DNA of 8,022 nt, taken from positions 1 through 8,022 of the forward strand of contig SHZG01000104.1 in NCBI GenBank assembly GCA_009692395.1, in the 5' to 3' direction. Origin of the DNA: Methylococcales bacterium (GTDB lineage Bacteria; Pseudomonadota; Gammaproteobacteria; Methylococcales; Methylomonadaceae). Below the pieces are notes generated by a model. That model was not told where the DNA came from. It was given only the letters and a program-made list of their open reading frames with translations, and made no database searches. Positions 1-5,576 of the stretch are shown here, piece after piece. Positions within the stretch are counted from its first letter, which is position 1; each line of letters opens with the position of its first letter. Position numbers and translations under genes: made by a program.

Positions 1-249
1 CGCTATTTCCTCAAGCGTTGCCGACGGATATTGTTTTATATAGCTTAATAAATCCTCATCGCTAAACTTCCTTTTATATTCTGTTCTTACCTTGGGTGCT
101 AAACTTCCAGTCTCTTCATATTGTCTAATCCAACGATTTAATGTGTCTTGTCCTATAGTAAATATCTGTATAATTACAGTCTTGGGACATCATGCTTCGT
201 AGCAGTTTATTACGCATTTTCTCAGATCTTCGCTGTAGGCTTTTTTCAT
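1..249 (-). pseudogene. IS630-family transposase, N-terminal part, with premature stop
   Basis: Read on the minus strand from the ATG at 249-247, this gives a typical IS630-family transposase N-terminus: it opens MKKAYSEDLRK and contains a helix-turn-helix (roughly residues 22-45, including TLNRWIRQYEETGSL). This part binds the element's ends; the DDE catalytic domain would lie beyond base 1. Codon 20 (192-190) is TGA, in the middle of an otherwise continuous frame; related proteins usually have glycine or another small residue after the EA there. Neighbouring genes use TGA as a normal stop, so recoding is unlikely and the copy is probably dead. The frame is open again from codon 21 to the window edge. 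It points away from the truncated tolC-like gene beside it. Family assignment is confident; the exact IS is not identified. Confidence 0.8.
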
Positions 250-274
250 GGGATTTTATAGAAATAAATGGATT
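250..274. other. Probable junction between IS630 end and tolC-like gene
   Basis: TolC homology on the plus strand starts abruptly at about base 271, in frame with a TAA at 265-267, while the transposase start codon lies at 249-247 on the other strand. The element boundary must therefore fall within these few bases. IS630 elements insert at TA dinucleotides; TA occurs at 257-258, 259-260, 265-266 and 273-274, and I cannot decide which one is the junction. No terminal inverted repeat is recognisable here by eye. Confidence 0.4.
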
Positions 275-1113
275 ATGTTGAAACTAAAATACTATACCAA
301 GTACAATCACGCGTCGAATCGTTACGCACCGCGCTTATCGAAAGTAAAAACGATGCCCAAATCGCGCTAGAAAAATTACGCGAACTCACAGGTGATGCCG
401 TTACCCATATTCAGCCCGTGCGTTTAGATAGCAAACAGCCGCCTCCCGAAGGGAGTGTTGACACTTGGATAGAGCAAGCAGACAGCATTAACCCCGACTT
501 AAACGCGCTTAAAGAGGCAGTTAAATCGGCAGACCAAAGTATTTCTGCCTATCGAGCAGGCCATTTACCGCGTGTTGAATTACAAGCAGGGGCGAATTAT
601 GCTGATACGGGATTTAACAATCAGCAATCACCTGCTTATACAGTTGGTACAGTCGGTGTTGAAGCCACAATTCCAATTTATGAAGGTGGTATTACCAATG
701 CAAAAGTCGATGAAGCGATAGGGCGTAAAGGCTACAATTCTGCGCAACTCGAACAAAAACTGCATGAACTGGAAAAAATAACCCGCGATGCTTATTTAGG
801 GATGAGTATCTAGCAAGCGCGTAGCTTAGCCACTGACCGCCAACTAGATGCGAATGAAAAAGCTAAACTGGCCATGGAAAAAGGCTATGAATTGGGCGTA
901 GTGTCCATTATTGACTTACTCAATGCAGAAAAACAACTGTCTGAAGCGCGCAAAGTACAACACCAAGCGCGTTATCGTTATTTTAAAGCGCGTAGTAACT
1001 TATTACAGCAAGCGGGTCGTTTAGATGTTGAGGAATTGGCAAAATTAAATGACTGGTTGATAGCAGAAACTGCCGCTGCTGATTCTACTGTTAAGCCAGA
1101 AACACCTAAATGA
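268..1113 (+). pseudogene. TolC-family outer-membrane efflux channel, 5'-truncated with internal amber stop
   Basis: The translated frame is the C-terminal part of a TolC-type outer-membrane channel, which partners an inner-membrane pump and a periplasmic adaptor in type I secretion or drug efflux. Visible family features are the coiled-coil helix ending LRELTG, the repeat boundary AGHLPRVELQAGANYADT leading into a strand, VEATIPIYEGG (the second beta hairpin) and the last helix with GYELGVVSIIDLLNAEKQL. The signal peptide and the first half of the protein (about 150-200 residues) are missing, replaced by the IS630 end. The ATG at 268 is only the first available codon and not a natural start. 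TAG at 811-813 interrupts the frame; the sequence continues in the same frame and in register with the family through QARSLATD to the TGA at 1111-1113, so this is a nonsense change and not a frameshift. It cannot make a working channel. The end overlaps dtd (ATGA), so dtd was probably its downstream operon partner. Confidence 0.85.
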
Positions 1114-1547
1114 TTACTATCATTCAACGCGTAACCAGCGCAAAAGTGACTGTCAACCAGCAAGACATTGGCAGTATAGACATTGGCATACTGGCTCTGG
1201 TTGCCGTTGAAAAAACCGACACGCAAAAAGAGGCAGAACGCTTGTTAGAACGCATTCTTAATTATCGAATTTTTGCCGATGACGCGGATAGGATGAATTT
1301 GAGCTTGCGAGATATTAACGGGGGTTTATTGTTAGTGCCGCAATTTACACTAGCGGCGAATACCCAAAAAGGCAATCGCCCCAGTTTTGTTTCAGCCGCA
1401 CCGCCTGAGCAAGGACGCGAGCTATTTTCTTATCTACAACAATACGCTATTACTGTGTATGAAAATGTGCAGTTCGGGGAATTTGGTGCAGATATGCAGG
1501 TGGTATTGATTAATAATGGCCCTGTGACGTTTACGTTGAGAACCTAA
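1110..1547 (+). CDS. dtd: D-aminoacyl-tRNA deacylase
   Basis: Cytoplasmic enzyme that hydrolyses D-amino acids (such as D-Tyr) and mischarged glycine from tRNA, keeping them out of protein synthesis. It is 145 residues, the same as E. coli Dtd. Both family signatures are visible: the QFTL segment at residues 78-81 with the threonine at position 80 that sits in the active site, and NNGPVT at 135-140 holding the Gly-cisPro pair that selects the D-configuration. The usual SQFTL is PQFTL here, a Ser to Pro change next to the active site. The start ATG overlaps the stop of the tolC-like pseudogene (ATGA) and no clear Shine-Dalgarno sequence precedes it, suggesting translation was coupled to the upstream gene. 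That gene now has a premature stop about 300 bases upstream and no visible promoter, so dtd expression may have changed. The gene itself looks intact. Confidence 0.95.
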   Translation: MITIIQRVTSAKVTVNQQDIGSIDIGILALVAVEKTDTQKEAERLLERILNYRIFADDADRMNLSLRDINGGLLLVPQFTLAANTQKGNRPSFVSAAPPEQGRELFSYLQQYAITVYENVQFGEFGADMQVVLINNGPVTFTLRT

Positions 1548-1562
1548 AACTCACCATCGTAG

Positions 1563-1591
1563 GTTGGGTTAGGCGATAGCCGTAACCCAAC
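1563..1591. terminator. Palindrome between convergent dtd and dapB, probable bidirectional terminator
   Basis: Arms GTTGGGTTA-GGC (1563-1574) and GCC-g-TAACCCAAC (1579-1591) form a 12-bp stem with one bulged G (1582) and a GATA loop (1575-1578). It lies in the 59-base gap between the ends of dtd (plus) and dapB (minus), the usual place for a shared terminator. No long T-run follows on either strand, so it is not a textbook intrinsic terminator. The TAGGTTGGGTTA...TAACCCAACA style is that of a dispersed palindromic repeat seen in many bacterial intergenic regions (recalled, not searched). Confidence 0.5.
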
Positions 1592-1606
1592 ATTTGAACG
1601 CGTGGA

Positions 1607-2410
1607 TTAAGACAAACCCAACACATCCTGCATATCGTACAAACCACGGTCTTTATCCGCTAACCACACCGCCGCACGCACCGCGCCATTAGCAAACGTC
1701 ATACGACTACTGGCTTTATGAGTAATTTCTAAGCGTTCGCCGTCATCGGCAAACATCACCGTATGTTCACCCACAATGTCACCCGCGCGAATGGTAGAAA
1801 AACCGATGGTTTTAGCATCACGTTCACCCGTGTTACCTTCCCTACCATAAATCGCACAGTCTTTTAAATTACGTCCTAAGGTGTCGGCAATCACTTCGCC
1901 CATGCGTAACGCTGTACCCGAAGGCGCGTCTACTTTATGACGATGATGAGCTTCAATGATTTCAATATCGGTATAGTCGCCCATAACTTTCGCCGCCATT
2001 TCTAACAGTTTCAGCGATAAATTAACGCCAACGCTAAAATTAGGCGCGAGTACGATGGCTATGTCCTCGGCTGCTTTAGCAATTTCAGCTTTTTGCGCGT
2101 CGCTGTAGCCCGTTGTACCGATAACAACTTTTTTACCCGCGCGGCGACATTGTTCAATAAAGTCCATAGACGCATCGGGGCGAGTAAAATCAATCAATAC
2201 ATCAAATTCATCTATGACCGCCGCTAAATCTGCCGCCACTTGAACACCTACCGCACTAATACCAGCCAATTCACCAGCGTCTTTGCCAATGGCAATACTG
2301 TCTGGGCGTGAAACCGCAGCGGTAAGGGTCGCATTTTTTGTCAATAAAACAGATTTGATTAAACACAAACCCATGCGCCCAGACGCACCTACAATTGCAA
2401 TACGATTCAT
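1607..2410 (-). CDS. dapB: 4-hydroxy-tetrahydrodipicolinate reductase
   Basis: NAD(P)H-dependent reductase of the diaminopimelate/lysine pathway, supplying lysine and the peptidoglycan cross-linking residue. From the chosen start it has 267 residues (E. coli 273). The nucleotide-binding glycine loop is GASGRMG at residues 8-14; IGTTGY (near 97-102) and APNFSVGVN (122-130) follow; the catalytic and substrate-binding block HHRHKVDAPSGTAL spans about 155-168, with the His pair and Lys expected for the active site. The frame is open upstream to a TTG at 2431, but that lies inside the end of dnaJ. The ATG at 2410 is preferred because AGGAT lies about 6 bases ahead of it and the family starts just before the glycine loop. 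Ten bases separate it from the dnaJ stop, so the two are cotranscribed, an order (dnaJ-dapB) common in gammaproteobacteria. Confidence 0.95.
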   Translation of the reverse strand: MNRIAIVGASGRMGLCLIKSVLLTKNATLTAAVSRPDSIAIGKDAGELAGISAVGVQVAADLAAVIDEFDVLIDFTRPDASMDFIEQCRRAGKKVVIGTTGYSDAQKAEIAKAAEDIAIVLAPNFSVGVNLSLKLLEMAAKVMGDYTDIEIIEAHHRHKVDAPSGTALRMGEVIADTLGRNLKDCAIYGREGNTGERDAKTIGFSTIRAGDIVGEHTVMFADDGERLEITHKASSRMTFANGAVRAAVWLADKDRGLYDMQDVLGLS

Positions 2411-2420
2411 GATTATCCTG

Positions 2421-3545
2421 CTACAAATCAAAAAAGTTTTTCACGCGATCTACCCACGATGATTCTTGTGGGCTGTGATGTGTACCGCCACTGGTCAACG
2501 ATTCACCCAGTTTTTCTATGATGGCTTTTTGGTCTTTAGTCAAATTAACAGGCGTTTCAATCTGAATTTTGCACAATAAATCACCAACAGGGCCGCCGCG
2601 CACTTGCTTAACCCCTTTGCCGCGTAATCTGAATGATTTACCCGTTTGGGTTTCGGCAGGAATTTTTAATAATACTTTGCCATCTAACGTAGGGACTTCA
2701 ATGTCATCACCTAAACACGCAGTAATAAAACTAATCGGCACTTCACAATACAGATTCGCACCATCACGCGTAAAAATCGGATGTGGTGTTACTTGAATAT
2801 CAATGTATAAATCACCAGAAGGCCCGCCGCGTTCACCCGCTTCACCTTCACCTGTTAAACGAATTCTATCGCCTGTATCAACACCCGCTGGGATTTTTGC
2901 CGATAAGGTCTTAATCTCTTGCACGCGTCCTTGACCGTGACATTTACCACAAGGGTCTTTGATTAATTTACCCGTACCACGACAAGTCGGACACGTTTGT
3001 TGTACAGAAAAGAAACCCTGCTGAATTCTGACTTGCCCGTGACCATGACAGGTTGGACAAATGATAGGAGTAGAGCCTTTTTTAGCTCCCGAACCGTTAC
3101 ATTCGCCACAAGTCACTAGCACAGGAATACGGATTTTTTTCTCAACGCCTGCAACGGCTTCTTCTAAGGTGATGTCTAACGAATGGCGTAAATCTGAACC
3201 GCGTTGACTGCTACTGCCCCGCTGTTGTCTACCACCACCAAAAATATCACCAAAAATATCACTGAATCCATCGGAACTAAAGCCACCTGATCTACCACCA
3301 CCACCCATTGATGGATTAACGCCTGCATGTCCAAATTGATCGTAAGCTGAGCGTTTTTTAGGATCCGATAACACTTCGTAGGCTTCTTTGATTTGCTTAA
3401 ACTTCACCTCTGCGGCTTCAGGATTATCAGCGTTTCTATCAGGGTGAAATTTCATTGCCTTGCTACGATAACTTTTCTTAATTTCTGCGTCACTGGCGTT
3501 ACGCTCAACCCCCAGTAATTTATAAAAATCTTCTTTTGTTGCCAT
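2421..3545 (-). CDS. dnaJ: Chaperone protein DnaJ (Hsp40)
   Basis: Co-chaperone that delivers unfolded proteins to DnaK and stimulates its ATPase. At 374 residues it is the normal length (E. coli 376) and class I in layout: J domain about 1-70 with HPD at 34-36; a Gly/Phe-rich linker about 76-108 with repeated DIFG; then the zinc-binding domain with four CxxCxGxG repeats whose first cysteines are at 146, 163, 185 and 199; and the C-terminal substrate-binding beta domains, including the GDLYIDIQVTPHP-type strand. All zinc cysteines are present. No strong Shine-Dalgarno sequence is visible before the ATG. dapB follows after 10 bases. dnaK, usually just upstream, is absent: the next gene upstream is a DUF1415 protein, so dnaJ has become separated from dnaK. 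Confidence 0.97.
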   Translation of the reverse strand: MATKEDFYKLLGVERNASDAEIKKSYRSKAMKFHPDRNADNPEAAEVKFKQIKEAYEVLSDPKKRSAYDQFGHAGVNPSMGGGGRSGGFSSDGFSDIFGDIFGGGRQQRGSSSQRGSDLRHSLDITLEEAVAGVEKKIRIPVLVTCGECNGSGAKKGSTPIICPTCHGHGQVRIQQGFFSVQQTCPTCRGTGKLIKDPCGKCHGQGRVQEIKTLSAKIPAGVDTGDRIRLTGEGEAGERGGPSGDLYIDIQVTPHPIFTRDGANLYCEVPISFITACLGDDIEVPTLDGKVLLKIPAETQTGKSFRLRGKGVKQVRGGPVGDLLCKIQIETPVNLTKDQKAIIEKLGESLTSGGTHHSPQESSWVDRVKNFFDL

Positions 3546-3578
3546 TGTTAATAATCTATTGTGTTGTTAGTTGTTGTT

Positions 3579-3610
3579 ATTATAAAACAGATGAACAGCT
3601 ATCCATTATA
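3579..3610 (-). promoter_or_regulatory. Candidate -10 elements for dnaJ-dapB
   Basis: Two perfect TATAAT hexamers lie on the minus strand at 3584-3579 and 3610-3605, about 35 and 60 bases before the dnaJ start. Neither has a good TTGACA-like -35 at 16-18 bases, and I could not find a convincing heat-shock sigma-32 site (CTTGAA ... CCCCAT). The region is AT-rich, so chance matches are possible. The position upstream of a likely operon start makes one of them a reasonable candidate. Confidence 0.3.
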
Positions 3611-3719
3611 CATGCGGGAAGCTAATGTAAGTAAACGCGTCATAAAGGGTAAATATGGTAGCTGGCTAACCAAATATCAACCCCATACGCAGCAACTTAA
3701 AGAAACTTGCATAATAATC

Positions 3720-3755
3720 AAAAAACACATCGTTCCAATGCTCTGCATTGGAATG
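3720..3755 (-). terminator. Possible terminator of the yoaA-tsaB-EVE-DUF1415 operon
   Basis: On the minus strand, the strongest hairpin of the repeat region (3755-3731) is followed after five bases (ATGTG) by six T residues (3725-3720). It lies downstream of the DUF1415 stop and upstream of dnaJ, where a terminator would separate the two transcription units. The five-base gap between stem and T-run is longer than usual, so efficiency is uncertain. The stem belongs to a repeat and may serve a different purpose. Confidence 0.35.
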
Positions 3756-3778
3756 CGTGAGTGGACGCTCCAGCGTCC
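3733..3778 (+). repeat. Double-hairpin intergenic repeat, copy 1
   Basis: A 46-base unit made of two hairpins. Hairpin A has arms TTCCAATGC / GCATTGGAA (3733-3741, 3745-3753) around a TCT loop, with flanking C-G and G-T pairs extending it. Hairpin B has arms GGACGCT / AGCGTCC (3763-3769, 3772-3778) around a CC loop. Loop to loop and arm to arm it aligns without gaps to the inverted copy at 3839-3794. This layout resembles a dispersed palindromic repeat of proteobacteria with stems like CGTTCCcACGC ... GCGTgGGAACG (recalled, not searched). Confidence 0.8.
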
Positions 3779-3793
3779 TGTAACACATCATGA

Positions 3794-3839
3794 AGACGCT
3801 AGAGCGTCTTCGGCGGCATTACAACGCAGAGCGTTGTAA
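3794..3839 (-). repeat. Double-hairpin intergenic repeat, copy 2 (inverted)
   Basis: Read on the minus strand, this is a second copy of the 46-base unit: hairpin A arms TTACAACGC / GCGTTGTAA around TCT (3839-3819), a 10-base linker, then hairpin B with arms AGACGCT / AGCGTCT around CT (about 3809-3794; the stem extends to 3811-3792 on the plus strand). It has the same spacing as copy 1 but differs at several stem positions, and the differences are paired so that both stems stay perfect. The two copies face tail to tail, about 15 bases apart. The 3546-3730 stretch beside them is AT-rich and shows no gene. Confidence 0.8.
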
Positions 3840-3866
3840 CGATTATCTTGTTGTTTTATTTATTGA

Positions 3867-4418
3867 CTATTTATCGTGATAACACGCCGTTAACAAAGCC
3901 TGCATTTTAGCGAGTCCCAGTGTTTGTGTGAGTTCAATATTACGTTGCGGAATACCTTCAACATCAGGGTAACTATTGACTGCACGGTCAATGCTGGTTT
4001 CACGCAACAGGTGTAACATCGGATACGGGGAACGATTGGTATAATTTGCAGGATCGTCTAGCTTCGCGCCTTCAAAACAATAATCTGGATGAAAACTTGC
4101 CAGTTGATACACGCCTTCGTAGCCTTGTTCGTACAGCAAGGTTTCGGCAATTTCTATAAAATCCAGATAATCATCAAACGATTTACAGGCATTGGCATAA
4201 ATCAATAACGTGGTTTCAATATCAGCATCAGTGTCTAAACGCTCACATTCCTGCATCAAATGCATCAAACAGCCTTCTATGTCAGTATTTTGGTCAACAC
4301 TAAAACGAATGCTACCGCGTTCTTGCTCACGGCGTGCGAACGGGCAGATATTGTGGGCAATCATAATGGAGGTTAGCCACGTTTGCGTGGCAGTAATGTA
4401 AGGTTGTTCATCGTTCAT
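3867..4418 (-). CDS. DUF1415 family protein
   Basis: A 183-residue cytoplasmic protein of the DUF1415 family, whose function is not known to me. Recognisable family blocks are NICPFA at residues 23-28, ETTLLIYANACKSFDDYLDF at about 68-87, QLASFHPDY at 105-113, NYTNRSPYPMLHLLRE at 125-140 and PQRNIELTQTLG at 157-168. The conserved Cys, His, Asn, Arg and Glu in these blocks could form an enzymatic or metal site, but that is inference. No signal peptide or membrane segment is seen. It is the last gene of the four-gene operon: the start lies 7 bases past the EVE-gene stop, and its Shine-Dalgarno-like GGAG falls inside the last codons of that gene, so translation is likely coupled. The hairpin repeats follow its stop. 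Confidence 0.85.
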   Translation of the reverse strand: MNDEQPYITATQTWLTSIMIAHNICPFARREQERGSIRFSVDQNTDIEGCLMHLMQECERLDTDADIETTLLIYANACKSFDDYLDFIEIAETLLYEQGYEGVYQLASFHPDYCFEGAKLDDPANYTNRSPYPMLHLLRETSIDRAVNSYPDVEGIPQRNIELTQTLGLAKMQALLTACYHDK

Positions 4419-4425
4419 AATTGTG

Positions 4426-4884
4426 TCACTCCAAAGATAGAATAAAATCCCATTGCACTTGATTGACGGGCATAATGGACAAGCGATTACCGTTTCTTAC
4501 CAACGTAAAATCCGTCAATTCGGCTTTGGTTTTCAGTTCTTTCAGCGTGATAGTGCGTGATAATTTTCTAACATATTTCACGTCTACTCGCATCCAGCGC
4601 GGTGTATTCGGATCGCTCTTCGCATCAAAATGGTGGTCATTAACATCAAACGCAGAGCAATCAGGATAGCCTTCTTTGACCACGTCCATGATGCCGACAA
4701 TACCCGCTTCTGCACAGTTGGAATGATAAAAAAATACGCGATCGCCTACTTTCATGTCATCACGCATCATATTCCGCGCTTGATAATTACGCACACCATC
4801 CCACGGTTCAGTTTGCGCGGGACGACTTATTAAATCATCGATGCTAAAGCTGTCGGGTTCGGATTTCATTAGCCAGTAGTTCAT
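4426..4884 (-). CDS. EVE domain protein
   Basis: A single-domain EVE protein of 152 residues, the usual length for the stand-alone bacterial form related to human thymocyte nuclear protein 1. EVE domains have a PUA-like fold and are thought to bind modified bases in DNA or RNA. Family marks are WLMKSEP at residues 4-10, WDGVRNYQARN at 28-38 (part of the binding pocket), VGDRVFFYHSN at 46-56 and the PRWMRVDVKYV strand at 95-105. The ATG overlaps the tsaB stop by four bases (ATGA), and its own stop is followed within 7 bases by the DUF1415 gene, so it belongs to the same transcript. What it reads is not shown by the sequence; sharing an operon with a tRNA modification gene leaves both DNA and tRNA open. 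Confidence 0.9.
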   Translation of the reverse strand: MNYWLMKSEPDSFSIDDLISRPAQTEPWDGVRNYQARNMMRDDMKVGDRVFFYHSNCAEAGIVGIMDVVKEGYPDCSAFDVNDHHFDAKSDPNTPRWMRVDVKYVRKLSRTITLKELKTKAELTDFTLVRNGNRLSIMPVNQVQWDFILSLE

Positions 4885-5576
4885 AGCGCGCGCCGTTCTG
4901 CTTCGGTTTTTGCGACCTTATCACGCAGATACACAGGCATCGCCAGTTCCACAGGCACAGCTAAACCTTGTTCAAAGCCACGCACACCCAACCGTGCAAT
5001 TAACGCGGCACGTGGCAAATTATTCGTTTCATAATGACTCACCTGCCCTGTTAAGCGGCTCATTAATTCATCGGCATACACGCCCCAACCTGAACCAATC
5101 CCCACACCGACACTCTCAACAGCACAATCAACTAAAGAAGCTGGCGTGACTGATTCATCACCGATAAGCTCAGCAAATCCCAACGCGTCACGCTTATATA
5201 CGCCCCAAAAAATTTCTGCCATGCGGGCATCTATCGCGGTAAACGCCAAGTTGTTCTCAGTACGATCAAAAAATTCTTGCGCCATCGCCGCTAAGGTCGA
5301 AACACAGACCACAGGCAAATCTGCGCCCAAGGCAATGCCTTGAATCACCCCCGTGGCAATACGAATGCCTGTAAACGAACCCGGCCCGCAACCAAACGCC
5401 AGCGCGTCTAATTCGGTGGGTTTTAAATTCGCCTCACGCATCAAGTCATCAATCATCGGCAAAATCAGTTGAGTGTGGTGGCGAGGCGCGAGTGCAAAGC
5501 GTTCGCTGATTACCCCATCTATATATAATGCAGCGGAACACGCTGCGGTCGCAGTTTCTACGGCTAATAATTTCAT
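4881..5576 (-). CDS. tsaB: tRNA threonylcarbamoyladenosine biosynthesis protein TsaB
   Basis: Non-catalytic scaffold of the TsaB-TsaD-TsaE complex that makes t6A at position 37 of ANN-decoding tRNAs; formerly YeaZ. The 231-residue protein (E. coli 231) starts MKLLAVETAT, the strand and loop of the ASKHA fold, and has the family motif GPGSFTGIRI at residues 64-73. It ends with the short basic tail typical of the family. The start codon shares one base with the stop of the helicase gene (TAATG) and its stop overlaps the EVE gene (ATGA). A weak AAGAG lies about 9 bases upstream. The adjacency to a YoaA helicase matches E. coli. tsaD and tsaE are not in the window, which is normal. Confidence 0.95.
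   Translation of the reverse strand: MKLLAVETATAACSAALYIDGVISERFALAPRHHTQLILPMIDDLMREANLKPTELDALAFGCGPGSFTGIRIATGVIQGIALGADLPVVCVSTLAAMAQEFFDRTENNLAFTAIDARMAEIFWGVYKRDALGFAELIGDESVTPASLVDCAVESVGVGIGSGWGVYADELMSRLTGQVSHYETNNLPRAALIARLGVRGFEQGLAVPVELAMPVYLRDKVAKTEAERRAL

Noticed and set aside
234..262. An outward promoter from the left IS end driving dtd (TATAGA at 257-262)
   Set aside because: There is no acceptable -35 at 16-18 bases upstream and the -10 match is weak.
250..274. Matching terminal inverted repeats between the left and right IS ends
   Set aside because: Reading inward, the two ends share only a short AT-rich string (TAAAAT), which is no better than chance in such sequence.
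978..1226. Minus-strand open frame across the tolC-like end and dtd start
   Set aside because: It is antisense to two recognisable coding frames and its product shows no family features.
3561..3839. A 92-codon plus-strand open frame in the gap upstream of dnaJ
   Set aside because: Its second half is the translated hairpin repeat (peptides like IVPMLCIGMREWTLQRPV are a typical by-product of such repeats), it lacks a ribosome site, and it resembles no protein.
3731..3840. The hairpin series as a CRISPR array
   Set aside because: There are only two units, they are inverted relative to each other, and the linkers are 10 bases; there are no spacers of regular length and no cas genes.
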